A stretch of DNA of 64,000 nucleotides, taken from the NCBI GenBank assembly GCA_017657125.1, contig JAGFNX010000196.1:59282-123281 (forward strand), given 5' to 3'. Shown here in pieces: positions 42,795 through 54,608 of the stretch. The DNA is from Scopulariopsis brevicaulis (lineage: Eukaryota > Ascomycota > Sordariomycetes > Microascales > Microascaceae). The notes under the pieces are model-generated. The model worked only from the letters and a program-made list of their open reading frames with translations, searched no databases and had not been told where the DNA came from. Every line of letters starts with the position of its first letter. Within the stretch, counting starts at the first letter, position 1. The position numbers and the translations under genes were made by a program.

Positions 42795-43882
42795 GGTGCC
42801 GGTAATGCGATACGAAGCTCGAAAACGGGAAATTGAGTGTAGAATTGAGCTGAGGAGCGAGCGTTGAATCTTGGGTAGACTGTGTTGGGGAGAGGGAAGA
42901 GGAAATAATGCGGTGGTGTACACTGCTCAGCTTTGGTGGGGGGACCTTGAGCGTCATATGTAATGAGGGGTTTCCTGCTTTTGCTGAGGTGGGGTGCTCT
43001 CTCTTTTTTTCTCTCCCTCGCCTCAGGATGGCGGGGTAACGGTATCAGCGCGAGTGACGTTTACGTCTTCCCATCTGATTTGCTTCTGACGTGAGCTTCT
43101 TGGCGATAAGTCGGGTTAATCTGCCGATATTCCGTACCTAGAGGCAATATAAGTGCTCAATTTCGATTATTCCCTCGAGAGAATTGGGCTTGATTCCATC
43201 GCGACCCCGCGGCCACTTACACTGCACGAGCTGCCAGGAGTCTCTACGAACAGCTGCTGCCGGCTTCGGGCGACTCGTAGCCAGCATCGAAACATGACCA
43301 TCCAGCGCGACGAAAACGTCGATCCCGTAACCTCGGTCCTCTGGTAGCCGCTCGCCGGCCCGACGTTGGCCAACCCGTGGATAACTCCGCCACGCATTTT
43401 CGTCGTCTCCGCGGTTTCTCCCGAGTTCCAGCCATGCGAGCCGATAGGTCGTACGAGACGGACTGGACCCGACTTGCTCAGTCAGACTTGTTCTCCGAGA
43501 CAGCTCGGGTTGTCGCACTTGGCGATGCTCATGATCCCAACCTCATCTCAAACATGGGAGAAATCCGTCCCGAGGGATGAGAGCCCCCTTCTTTGCAAGA
43601 TGACGGCCCGCGGTCGCGCCTTCCCTCCTCAAAGGGATGTGGCAGGTCGCTCCTGCCACACAACACCGGCCGTGAATGCCTACAGGCTTCCATAATTACC
43701 AGTCACATCCAGCCCATTGCGCTGCCGCTGCCTGCTCAATCTCCCTGGCTCTTTCAAACAGTTTTCGCCATAAGGAGCGAGCACCGAGTAACACGGCCCG
43801 CCGCTCCCGCTACTAACTTGGCCGGCCACTGCAACCCGAAGACGGATACGACTCCGGCGATCCGCCTCGGATCCAGCTCGAC
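42795..43882. other. Intergenic, PGK promoter and flank of the dead phosphotransferase
   Basis: 1.1 kb. A CTCTCTCTTTTTTTCTCTC pyrimidine tract at about 42999-43018 lies upstream of PGK (its coding start is at 42794 on the minus strand) and is the kind of element seen in strong fungal promoters. The rest has no recognisable gene. Confidence 0.5.
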
Positions 43883-44972
43883 ATGGACAGACTGAAGGAG
43901 CGCGCAACGAGCGCCCGGCGCCTAACGAGAGGAGCGTGTCACAAGATCTTCGCTCTAGAGTTCGACAAGCCCGACGGCGACGTATACCACGCGTCGCTGG
44001 CTCGCGCGGAGACTTCGCCTGCATCGCCCTCTTCGCGCGCATCAAGGGGAACCGCGGCAAGGAGGAGAGCGAGTTTGCCACGATTCACTGCACACCAACC
44101 TTCCGGGACCCGAGATATACTACGAGGACTTGGATCCCGGCAACGACGTGTGAGCCGCGTACGTCCTGATAGAGAAGATGCCGGGCCTCCATCTTTTCGA
44201 AATGTGGGACGTCCTGTCACTCGAGTACAAGAAGGTTGCGCTATCGGAGATTGCCTCCGTCGTCGTGCAGTTTTCCTTGGTCAAGTTTGACAGGATCGGG
44301 TCGCTGTGAGCCCGTCTTCAGCCTCTGCTGGGAGTGTCCCAAGGGACACCGTTCCGCTCGACAGCCGAGTTTCTGGATATCTTTGTCTCACCAGCTGAGG
44401 TCGAGTTGGAGGAGTTATCAGGGCTCTACTCGCAGGTTTGAGACTAGGTGACTGCGTTCCTGGAACGCGATGGGGGACGCACTACATTTGCAGGCGCCGT
44501 TCATCATGATCGACGCCAACTTTGACGGGCAGAATGACCAGTTCTTACGGCTGACTGACGACTCGCGCCCGCGACTGACAGGTCTTATCCATTCGAGTAT
44601 GCCTACATAGGGCCGCGCTATATCCTATACGAACACGCGATCTTCATCCAAGACGTATCTTGGTACAAGCACATCTACGCCGAGAACGCTGTGCTGCGCT
44701 CACATTACATCGCCGAAATATTCCGACTGCTTTCACACGCCAAGGAGGCCATACTAATCTCAGCCATGAACGCCAAGTTGTATTCGCTGAACGGGTCTCA
44801 CGATAGCCTCATGAGAACGAAGTTTTCGAGAAAGACTATGATTGGTATTGCGCGCGGCTACCTTGGGAAGCTGAGAGGGGGAACCGGACTCGCGAATTCT
44901 GTGCGTTTGGACCATACTCCTGACCGATACTCTCAGACGAGGGAGCTGCTGTCGAATGGCGCCGAGGGGTGA
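43883..44972 (+). pseudogene. Dead APH-family phosphotransferase
   Basis: Nearly the whole protein can be followed but through several lesions. Seen in order: RLTRGACHKIFALEFDKPDGDVYHA (frame 1); a frame change near 43990; PEIYYEDLDPGNDV, a TGA at 44151 where Gly is expected, then AAYVLIEKMPGLHLFEMWD and SEIASVVVQ; another TGA at 44307; TPFRSTAEFLDIFVSPAEVE; stops near 44439 within VTAFLERDGG; a frame change; IMIDANFDGQN, where the family has H-A-D for the catalytic loop, so the catalytic Asp is replaced; TGLI, a one-base deletion near 44590, and FEYAYIGPRYILYE to the C terminus (stop 44970-44972). Active relatives phosphorylate small molecules. At least two stops, two frame changes and a lost active site make it non-functional. 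Confidence 0.8.
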
Positions 44973-45477
44973 GGCCCTGACGAACAGTTGGGGCTACTGC
45001 AGATCTAAAGCTGCCCCTCCTGTCTCACGCCTCTCCGGTCACGGATTGAGAGCTCATGTAAAAGGTTGGCTCGTGCCGTCTGACGGTACGAAGTACAGTG
45101 AGCCTGTACCTATCTTGGTTGGACGAAACCCGTAGTTGTTGTGGCGCTGTTTCGGATGTTGATGTTCTGTGCCCGAATGGTCCACTCACGACGCATGCCC
45201 AGGATGGTCAGAAGACCGGCCGTTGGAAGCGATGAAAGACGCCGGAATAAACGGCCCAGATATTCTTCCTCGTCGAACATCACCACGGGTGATGGTAGTC
45301 ATCTTAATGATGCCCCGCTCCAATGACATCGCTCGCCTTAGCCCCTGGATGATGGGCTAGGAATAGGAGCGCACAGCGACAGACTACAGAAACACGACGG
45401 CAACATGGCGCCTCAGATTCGTACACTGGAGCGTTAAAAGGCCCCATTCATTTAATAAACAATACGCCAGCCAGTAT
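44973..45477. other. Intergenic, no gene seen
   Basis: Between the dead phosphotransferase and the SSF1 stop. Two short overlapping frames at 45141-45360 have no recognisable motif. Confidence 0.5.
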
Positions 45478-46842
45478 CTACTCCTCATCCTCCTCCTGAT
45501 CCTCGTCCGCCGCGGACGACCAACCCCCATTATAAAAGTCATCCGCATCCGTCCCACTCAGATAATCGTCCATCTGCTCGTCCTCGTCCTCGTCCTCACC
45601 GCCCTTCCCAGACTTCTTCTTCTCCGCCTTCTTCTTCTCCTGATTCGCCTTCTGCTCCTTCCTCCTCTTCTCCTTCTCAGCCCTCTTGCCCTCCCACCGC
45701 TTCTCGAGCTCCGCGGCCTCCTCCTGCGTCTTGTGTATGTACTCGTGCCACATAACCTTGCCGCCCGCGATGCCCTCCTCGACCTTTGTGAGGCGGAGCT
45801 TCATCCGCGGGCCGAGCTCCACCATCTTGACGGCGCGCTTCTCGACGCGCCCCTCCTCGTCCTCTCCCTCGCCTTCCTCCTCTGCATGCCTGTGCGAGAT
45901 TTTCCTCGGCGCCTCATCGACAACCTCCACCTCGGCGTCCGTGTCCGCCTCGCTACCGCTCGTATAATCCGTCGCATAACCCTCCCCATTCTCCCCTCCA
46001 ATCATGAAGTCCGAAATATCCTCCAGCCTTCCCAGATTCGGCACGCCGCCCTTCCTCGAGCGCGCGGAGAGCAGCTTCTCGGCCGCGTTGAGCCGCTTCA
46101 GGGGCCGCGAGAGGCCCGTGGTCTTGGTGGTGATGGCGTAGTGCCGGAAGCTGAGGACAAAGGTCCCGTCTTCGGACTGCTCGCGGTTCAGGAGGAGGAC
46201 GCGGCGGATGGACTTTAGGGGCGTGGCCTGCGGGTTGATGGGGGGGAAGAGGGACTGGAAGACGGTCGTTGCGAGGGTCTCGAGGTGGCGAGGGACCTTG
46301 TTGGGGGAGTCCGAGTTGGAGACGAAGTTGTTCATGACGAGCTGGTTCGTGTTAGTGACCCTCCAGAATCTTCAATATCGTCAAGGACGGGGATAGGGAG
46401 TACGAACCAACGGCGGCGCGAGGAACTCCTTCCCTCCGCCACGGGGATAACGCTGCGCCCTCTGCACATCCTTCGCCAGCGAATACTTCTCCACCCGGAA
46501 GTGCAGCGTCGGGCCCCTAGGCGTAACCGCGGCCCTCATATTCGTGTTCCCGCTCTCCGACCGCGAAAACAGAAGCAGATGTGACACCCCCAGGGGGCCC
46601 GTCATCGTAAGGTAATCCCGCAGCCTGTTCGCCTTCCGCTCCTTCAGCCGCGCGGCCGTCGCAGGCTCCATCACACGCCGCACGTCAGCGACTAGCTGGC
46701 TCACGCTCGGCCCGATCTCGCCCGCGCCCACGCGAATCACCATGGATTTGGGGTCCCGCGCCGCGCCACCCCTGGGCGCCTCTGAGCTCGCAGCGCCGTC
46801 GGCGCCGACGTGGGTCCTCTTCTTGACTCGTTTCCTGGCCAT
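45478..46842 (-). CDS. ssf1: Brix-domain ribosome biogenesis factor SSF1 (Peter pan)
   Basis: Two exons (46842-46408 and 46341-45478) give 432 aa; the join restores PPLLVMNNF. SSF1 acts in the nucleolus in 27S pre-rRNA processing for the large subunit. Seen: a basic start MARKRVKKRTH; the Brix/IMP4 domain with SQLVADVRRVMEP, LRDYLTMTGPLGVSHLLLFSRS, GPTLHFRVEKYSLAKDV, then PLKSIRRVLLLNR and VLSFRHYAI; the family block KRAVKMVELGPRMKLRLTKVEEG; and a very Lys/Glu-rich coiled-coil tail ending in an acidic EDQEEDEE. Introns and spacing are ordinary. It is divergent from RRP3, with 378 bp between start codons. Confidence 0.93.
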
Positions 46843-47220
46843 TGTAAGGTGTGTTGTGGTGGTGTTTGGTGGTTGGGGGTGTAAGAAAGTGCCGCCGAGA
46901 AATCGGCGGGAATCGAGTTTCTCACAAAAAATTGGCGGGACGGCGCGATAAGATAAGGAACTTTCTCGGTGAGCGGCGTCTCACGTGCTGATAGATGTCT
47001 TGGCGGGAATCTCACCGAGGATCAGGGGTGCCGATAAGGAAAAAAAGTTCACACAGCTCAGAGGGACCCCACTATTTTTCTTCATCTCGTTATCGGAAAG
47101 TTGGAACGACATCAGCAAAGCAGGTTGTCAGGAAGCCTGGACAATACTAACAACGAGCCATTGAGGACTTGAGACGAACCCAAGACGAGTCCCAGTAATC
47201 GAACAGACACATCGCCAAAA
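46843..47220. promoter_or_regulatory. Divergent promoter region, SSF1 and RRP3
   Basis: 378 bp between two divergent starts of ribosome-assembly genes. It holds two AAAAATT-type tracts (about 46925 and 47040-47080) and a pair of near-repeats, GAAAAAAAGTT and GAAATCGGCGGGAATC with AAAAATTGGCGGGA (about 46900-46940). TGGCGGGAA recurs at about 47001. These TTGGCGGGA-like copies are E2F/MluI-type looking sites, but I infer no factor. Confidence 0.55.
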
Positions 47221-48690
47221 ATGAACCCGCCGAAGAGGAGAAAGGTTTCCCACAAGGAGGAGGAGAGGCCGGCGGAGCACGAGTCCGGGTCTGAGTCTGG
47301 GGCTGAGGTCTCGCGGGAGTCGAGCCCGGTGCAGGATGGTGCCAATGAGCAGCAGGACGCTGCGCCCAAGTCCTTCAAGGAGCTGGTAAGCCATCCTCTC
47401 TGAACAATATCAAGTGCGCTTCCTTACACTTCGCAGGGCATCACGGACTCCCTCTGCGAAGCCTGCACGGCGCTAGGCTACAAAGCGCCCACGCCAATCC
47501 AGGCCAAGTCGATCCCCCCCGCGCTGGAAGGCCGCGACATCGTCGGCCTCGCCGAGACGGGCAGCGGCAAGACGGCCGCCTTCGCCCTCCCCGTCCTCCA
47601 AGCCCTCCTCGACAAGCCGCAGCCCTACTTCTGCGTCGTCCTCGCCCCGACCCGCGAGCTCGCCGCGCAGATCGGCCAGGCGTTCGAGGCCCTGGGCTCC
47701 CTCATCTCGCTGCGCTGTGCCGTCATCGTCGGTGGTCTCGACATGGTTCAGCAGTCTATTGCCCTCGGCAAGAAGCCGCACGTCATCGTCGCGACCCCCG
47801 GCCGGCTCGTCGACCATCTCGAGAAGACAAAGGGCTTCTCGCTGCGCACGATGAGGTATCTCGTCATGGACGAGGCGGATAGGCTGCTCGACATGGACTT
47901 TGGGCCCAGCATTGACAAGCTGCTCCGCTTCGTGCCGCGCGAGCGGAGGACGTACCTCTTCTCGGCGACCATGTCCTCCAAGGTGGAGAACCTCCAGCGC
48001 GCGAGTCTCAAGGACCCGATGCGCGTGAGCGTCACCTCGAACAAGTACCAGACCGTCTCGACGCTCCTGCAGCACTACGTCTTCATCCCGGCCATGCACC
48101 GCGACACGTACCTGGTCCACCTGGCGCACGAGTTCGCGGGGCGCTCCATCATCATCTTCACGCACACCGTCCGTGACGCCCAGCGCGTGGCCATCATGCT
48201 GCGAGCGCTCGGCTTCGGGGCCATCCCGCTGCACGGCCAGCTCAACCAGACGGCGCGGATGGGAGCCCTCAACAAGTTCAAGGAGAAGACGCGCGACATT
48301 CTGGTCGCCACCGACGTCGCGGCCCGTGGACTGGATATCCCCGCCGTGGACGTGGTCTTGAACTACGACCTCCCGCTCGACAGCAAGACGTACATCCACC
48401 GCGTCGGCCGCACCGCGCGTGCGGGCAAGTCCGGACGGGCCATCAACCTCGCGACGCAATACAGCGTCGAGGTGCTGGTGCGGATCGAGGAGGCGCTGGG
48501 GAAGAAGCTGCCCGAGTACCCGACCGTCCGGGAGGAGGTCATGGTGTTCAAGGGGAGGGTGGAGGAGGCGAATAGGCATGCTAGGATTGAGATGCGGGAC
48601 CTGGAGGAGAAGAAGAGGGCGGGGAAGGGGGGGAAGACGGTGAGGAGGGGGAAGAGGGGGCCGGACGACATGGATCGGGAGGAGGGTTAG
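47221..48690 (+). CDS. rrp3: DEAD-box rRNA helicase RRP3 (DDX47)
   Basis: Two exons (47221-47385 and 47437-48690) give 472 aa. RRP3 is an ATP-dependent RNA helicase for early 35S pre-rRNA cleavage in 18S maturation. Seen: a Glu/Ser-rich N terminus; the Q motif (GYKAPTPIQ); motif I AETGSGKT; Ia APTRELA; GG; Ib TPGRL; II as MDEADRLL; III SAT; IV IIFTHT; V VATDVAARGLDI; and VI HRVGRTARAG. The C-terminal tail is Lys/Arg/Gly-rich. The motif set and the EADRLLDMDFGPSIDKLL segment identify the RRP3/DDX47 subgroup rather than DBP8 or FAL1. Confidence 0.94.
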
Positions 48691-49038
48691 ATTTGTCTTT
48701 GGGTTGTATGGTGTTTGTAGGTCTTTTGCGGCGGATGGACTCCCGGTCCGCGATACTTTGTCGACAATTTGGCCAAGGCGAGGTAGTCTTAGCTCCTAAA
48801 TTGAAGTGGGTTTCTCGGGGAACAGCTCGACGTATGGAAAAGGGGAGACGTAGCCCCTGGATCCAAGATTCCTCCAGGAAACAGCGTGAATATTAACGGA
48901 AAGAAGCAGATCACTCGACAAAACAGGTACGTTAGGTACAGGGTATCCACAACATCGAACCCACGAACAAGAAAGCAGATCGCAGAGCTCAAAAACAAGA
49001 CAAGATCCAGACAGAACCAGGGGCTTCTCCGCCTCGCC
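48691..49038. other. Intergenic, convergent 3' ends of RRP3 and the kinesin
   Basis: 350 bp with no gene. AT-richer than the flanking exons. Confidence 0.55.
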
Positions 49039-51730
49039 TCAGAAGTCGTCCGCCTCCGCCGCGTCCTCCCACCTCTTCGCCGGCAACCTCCTCACCTTCC
49101 TCTCCCGCTTCCCCTCCCCAACCGCCAACCTCTGCATCCTCCCACTCAACCCCTCCACCTCTCCCTGCAGCACATCCTCTCTCTCCCTAAGCGGGACCCT
49201 CCTAGTCGGACTCCGCCCCGCCAGCTCCCTCCTCAGCACCGCATTCTCCCTCCTCAACCTCTCCACCTCCTCCCCGCCGTCCTCAACCAGCACATTCTCC
49301 TTGTCCTCCCCCGCACCCGTATTCTTATCTTCGACCTCCACCCCCACAAGCCCCCTCTCCAAAAGCTCAACCTTCCGATCCCAATGCTCCTCCCCTTTCT
49401 CCACCTCCGCCGCGAGACACGCCTTCCACCTGCTCACCTCATCCTCAAGCCGCTTCTCAAACTCGGCGGCGCAGTCCTCGCGGATGATCTCCTCCAGCTC
49501 GACCATCCGGTCCTCGAGGGTGAGTAGGTGCGCCTCCGCCACGGCCCGCGCCTCGGCCTCCCGCGCTGCTTCGCGCCTCAGAGCCTCGACTTCTTCCGTC
49601 AGGCGGGCGATTTCGAGGGCCGCGAGCTCCATTGTTGCGCGATCTTCTGAACCTGCAAACGACATTACCGTCCGCTGCGAGCCGGTATCACTGAAATACC
49701 CGCCGTCCCGCGAGAGCGTAGGCGACACAGGATACGGTCCCGGCGTAGGCGTATACCTGTGGTTCGACGGATTCGAGCCCTGCCTGCTATGCCCAGAGTG
49801 CCGATTCGGACCCGGGGTCGGATGATTCGCAAGGGCGCTGGTGGCGCGCGGTACCGTGACCTCGCGGGCCAGGGCGCTGTAACGGAGGATCTGGGAGGTG
49901 GCGTTGTAGTCGCCGAGCGGGTCGGCGGTGACGATCATGACCGCGCGTTGGGGATTCCGGCGATGGGAAGAAGAGGGGGAGGGGAAGGAGTTTGTGAAGA
50001 GGAGCTCCGTGAGCTTGCACTGTCGGAAGGGGACGACGCTGGGCTGTTCGTGAGGTCTCCGTTAGTATGGATTTCTTCCGACGGGGCTCAGGGTCGGTGG
50101 AATGGGAAAGTGCTTACCTTGCTCGAGTTCCCCCCGTCGCTCTGCATCTGGAGACACTGCCCCAGATACATCAAGCTCTCGTTGATCTTCCCCGCCTCCG
50201 CAAGCGTAGCCCCCTGTGTCTTGGCATCCCTCGCCCTTTCGCTCCCCGCAAGATCCACAACAGTGAGCGTGCTCCCTCCCCACGCTTCCTCCTTCCCTCC
50301 CCCCTTCCTACCCCTTCCATCCCGCCCCTTCTGCCTCTTCCGCACCTCGACACAAATGAAACCGTGGCTCCTCGACGAAACGCTATTCGCACCCGTCCCC
50401 GCGACTCTCCGTTCACACAACCCCGCCTCAACAACCATGAGCGCCTCCCTCACATTCCCGCAGACAACCTTTTTCAGCCCCGCCACAACCTTGCGATCTG
50501 GCGACGCCTCGGTAGACTTGAAAACCAGCGGCCTCCTCCTAAACTCCTTCGTAGCTGTCGAGCGCACGGGGGGCGTGAGGAGGTCAAAGATGCGGTCGTT
50601 GTAAACCTCGTGCATGGATATCACGATGGCGTATTCCGCCGCGGGGTCCGCCGAGACGTTGACGCCGCTTATGTCCGGGGTAGTCGGGAGGGTCGGGAGC
50701 GGATGCGGCCGCCGGTTGGTGGAGGATGAGGGGTCCTTTGGTTCTATCTTAGTAACTTTCTTGACGCGGGTGGCGGTCGTGGTGCCCATGTAGTGCTTTG
50801 CCCTGGGAGTAGATGGGACGGGGTTCCTGCTGAGGGGTGGGAGGCCGGGGGTGTGCTGGAGCTGGGAGGCTTCGTCGACTAGACGGATGCTCTTTGGGCT
50901 GCGGGAGGGTGTTTTGTGAGGGGAGAGGCGGAGGTGCGGAGTGACGCGGTAGAGGGAGGCGTGGGAGGTGAGGGAGGTAAGAGAGGGGTGGGAGCGGGAG
51001 GACTTCAGGGGTGATCCTACCATGGCTGGTGTACCGGCTCGCGAACCGGCGCCGCGCGACTGCGAGAGCGGGTCCGCAAACATGCTGTCGAGGAACGACG
51101 ATGCGCAAACGATGGACGCCTCCGAGGGGTCCGATGCCTGCAGCGAGGCCTCGAGGTCAGGTGAGACATTCGGGTCGACGAGGTTCGAGCCTAGGGACCG
51201 GAATAGGACGTCGAGCGCAAGCTGCGTGAGGCCCTTCTGGGACCGCGATCCAAGAATCGTATGTGACTAGAGATGCATCCGCATGTTAGCAAACTTCCTC
51301 TACCCTCTTCCCACACATTTTTCCTTCCCTCTTCTCCCGTCCTCCCTGTATTCTTTCTCCTTCCCCTTCCCAAGATCACAATATGCAAACTAACCTTCCC
51401 CGACCCCGTAACCCCCAACGTCGCAACAAGCCCATCGGTCCCCCACCCCCCAACCGGCGCAACAACCCCCTCCACGAGCCCCGCCACCCCCGCGCAGTGG
51501 AAAACATCCAGCTGCGACGCCTCCTCCTCGAACACGCGCGTAAAGGCAAACTTCTCCGTCGCGCGGCGGCGGTCGGCGGGCGGCGTCAGCGTGATGTGCG
51601 TGGGCGGGTCGTCGGGCTCCGCGCGCTCGACGGAGAGGAAGCGGTCGCTAGTCCCGGGCGGTGAGGAGGACGGCGGTGGGCGGAGGCGGAGGAAGACCTG
51701 GAAGAGGTTCGAGGTCTTTTGGGTGTCCAT
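49039..51730 (-). CDS. Kinesin motor protein with a large motor-domain insertion
   Basis: Three exons (51730-51395, 51266-50118, 50043-49039) give 829 aa. Seen: the opening FQVFLRLRPP; the P-loop GVTGSGKSHTILG made by the first splice; a switch I block NSVSSRSHGF; switch II VDLAGSERARD; and, after the second splice, VVPFRQCKLTELLF with the late motor segment NYNATSQILRYSALARE. Between the P-loop block and the following YAIVISMHEVYNDRIFDLL there is about 170-residue insert, Ser/Pro/Arg/Leu-rich, that interrupts the usual motor. The C-terminal ~250 residues form a predicted coiled coil (long Glu/Arg/Leu heptads). Motor-loop insertions of this kind are a feature of kinesin-6 (KIF20/KIF23, klp9), so that class is possible; I do not assign it firmly. 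Confidence 0.85.
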
Positions 51731-54608
51731 TTTGGGTGTTCGGGGTTGTCCCCGTTGTTACCGTGCTGGGTGTCAGTTGGGCCGGTTCTAGTGTGTACTC
51801 GGAGAGTTTTGTCGTGGAGGGCTGGTGTTGAAAATGTAAGATGTTGAGGATACTTGGTAAGGCTGTTGTGTTTGTGAGATAACGGCCCGGATCCCTCAGC
51901 CTGGTTCAACGCGTCCCCGAAAACGCGGTCAACGGCGTCGACTGTGGGTCAGCCTGTGGAGAGGGACGGAAAGAGAGGGTCCAATTGTTTACTCTGTTGC
52001 GGGGCAACGGCCAGGAACAAAAATCTTCTTATCTCTGATCTCTATCCTTATCGATAAGATCTTATCGCCGGCCGCTTGGCGTCAGCTGCGCCCCAATGGA
52101 CCGTGCGTGCACCCCCGGCCAGTGCCTCGACGTCACCAAGTCGGCCGCCTCCCCCTGAGCTGTATCACCCTCTTCGGGTTTCACAAGGATTCCATCACGT
52201 TTTCGTTGGCTGGGAGGTATTACTGTGACCAGGCCTGAATGCAATACTGCATTTGTGCGCATGAGCGGAAAATTAGGGCTTGTTTAACCTACTCCAATCC
52301 CACGCAGCAGACAGACAGGGACAGACACGACGGCTCACTGCCCGCTTCCAGAAGGCGTCTCGTGAGCATCTGCTTTTTTCCTGCCAACAGATGGACAGAG
52401 TCTGACCACCTTCTCCACGTCCTCAACTTTCTCAATCGGGTAACTCGACAACCAGCTCTTAGCGCCCCGATAAACGCCAGTGGCCCAAAAAAGTGGGTTG
52501 GCCGAGGATTTCCGGCTCCCAATGCCGCGAAGGTTTGTCGCCACCGGCGCAGGTTTTGACCGAGATGGATAGTACGAGGTTTTTGTTAGCGCGGACCCAG
52601 CGAAACGCAGGCTTCTGCCTAAAATTAAATGAGATGAAGGGGAAAAAACCTGATACCGAGGAGCCGAGTGGTAGTCATTCGGTTCGGTGACTCACGGGCG
52701 AGGTAATAGTCTTGCTGAGATATTGCTCGTCGTTCAATGGCTGGAGGGGGTGGAGGGGAGGACAATGGGACTTGTCCTCCGAGTCATTTTTTGGTGTTGA
52801 GCGGGGTACCTTCTCCTGACGTAGCTGGACGTGGGGGCGCCGTGGTGCACGGGCAAGAAACGTCGAAGGGATTCTCCCAACCTCGAAAGATGTTCATCCC
52901 GGGATCGCCTTGGAGCTAGGCTCAGACCATGACCTGGTATCAACACTTGTACATGCAGGCAATGGCTGCACACACTGTAGTACTCCCGTACTGCACGTTG
53001 ACGTATCCAGCATGGCGGCGGATAGCCGCATCAGAGGAAGTGCCCTGTCGTCCACTGGGGCCCCCGACTCCTGCAGGCAACCTATTATTGTGTGGATCAC
53101 CGTCGACGAGGGGCGGGGGAGTCGCCTTGGGACACGGGTGCTGTTGACGACGGCGGCTACCGGCGTCATTCCTGTATTGCCTTAGCGCTCAACCTCAGAC
53201 CATCCCATCCGCCCAGCCCATCCCATCAACACATCACTCGGAACCCCCTAGAACTCGGGTTCGAATATTCTTCTCCGTTCCCAGCCACGGACACCCAAAC
53301 CACGCCAATGCCCCCCGCAATCGATCAGTATCACCCCCGTACTCGTATCAATCGATACCCCCCAAGAAGCCACATAGCCTCACCCAGGGGCCCCCCGAAC
53401 AGGGGACATCATAGGGCGACGCAGCGTCGTAACGCCGCGGTCCCACTCTTCGCTTCTCCCCCCGAAATGGCGGTGACGAGCTGGCCCGTCGCAAAACGTC
53501 AGAGCCGCTGCAGGCGGGCCCGAGGCCCCACAGCTGGAAAAGAGGGGATCGGTCCCAGGCTGGCGGAGGCAAATGCGGGAGCGCCGTCGAGTCCGGGTCG
53601 GGTCGGGTCGGCGAGGCCTTTCTTGTTGTGTTTGTATCTTGTAGCCAATGGGTCCAAAGTGTATTGTGGCACGAGGGTAAACAAGGTGGTTGTAAAACAG
53701 TCATATTCATAGCTGCCTGTCAGATGGTTTTCCATCACGTGTCGATTGGGGGGCTTGGGGGGCTCTGGAACCTGATGCTACTGCACCCGCTGCGGTAGGT
53801 ACGTACGTGCATGTAGCATTAATTACTGGAGGAGGGGGGAGGGGAACGCGAGATCCCAGCGGGGCGGCGCCGGATTGGCTGGGCGCCGCCTGCGTCTGCC
53901 AGCGCCGGAGGGGGACGTCAGGAAAATTTATGGAGACTCCAACGATTTTTCCAGCCTACTTCTTCAGCGGCACCCCTCCCCCAATTCGAAACCTTCCTCC
54001 TCTCCTCCTCCGTCACCAACTCCAACAACAACACCAGACACCACAGTCAACCAGAACATCACAACCGAGATCCCAGAATAATATACACCACACAGCAACT
54101 TCGTCGAGAGCAATGTCCCGCGTCGCTGAGCTGTAAACGCCCACTGCGGGGGGCCGCGGCGCGAGGGATACCTTCCTCCGCCCGCCTCGTCCCCCGCAGT
54201 CCCGCAGCCCATCGAGACAGACAATCCTGATATTTCTCTACCTACTCGACCGAAGTTCCATCACCAGGCTTCCAGCTGTCTTTGAGCCTCTGCTCTGGGG
54301 ATCGCAGAGCCTGCTACCAGTTCTTAACAAGTCTACCAGTGGCCAGTCTTCCGCTGGCCTTCTTCCTCGACCTTGACCTCTCGAGTCGTCAATCGCCTCG
54401 ACCTGACACCCCAGAACCTACATCTTCTTTCCGAAGTTCGATTTCGTGCCTTATTTCCGCCAACTGACGCTATCTACGTCGACGATCTCGATCATATCAC
54501 CTATCTCAAGCGACACATTGGGATACCATACCACATACCAGGCATCAGACCACATATTGCCAGGCGGCCACCACATTTAACCTTTTAACACCCCCTACCA
54601 CACAGACC
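51731..54608. other. Gene-poor 2.9-kb stretch; kinesin promoter and leader of the acidic-protein gene
   Basis: 51731-52080 is the kinesin upstream region. 52080-53760 contains weak frames without motifs. From about 53930 the DNA is C/A-rich and from 54240 to 54608 very T/C/A-rich with CCACCAT-like runs, typical of a long 5' leader of the gene starting at 54609. No tRNA or transposon found. Confidence 0.5.
54113..54136 (+). promoter_or_regulatory. Possible upstream ORF (7 codons)
   Basis: ATGTCCCGCGTCGCTGAGCTGTAA (MSRVAEL, stop) lies about 475 bp before the 54609 ATG in what looks like its leader. It would only matter if transcription starts upstream of it. No sequence conservation is visible. 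Confidence 0.3.

Noticed and set aside
43138..43695. Several overlapping frames between PGK and the dead phosphotransferase.
   Set aside because: None carries a recognisable domain; they overlap in every phase.
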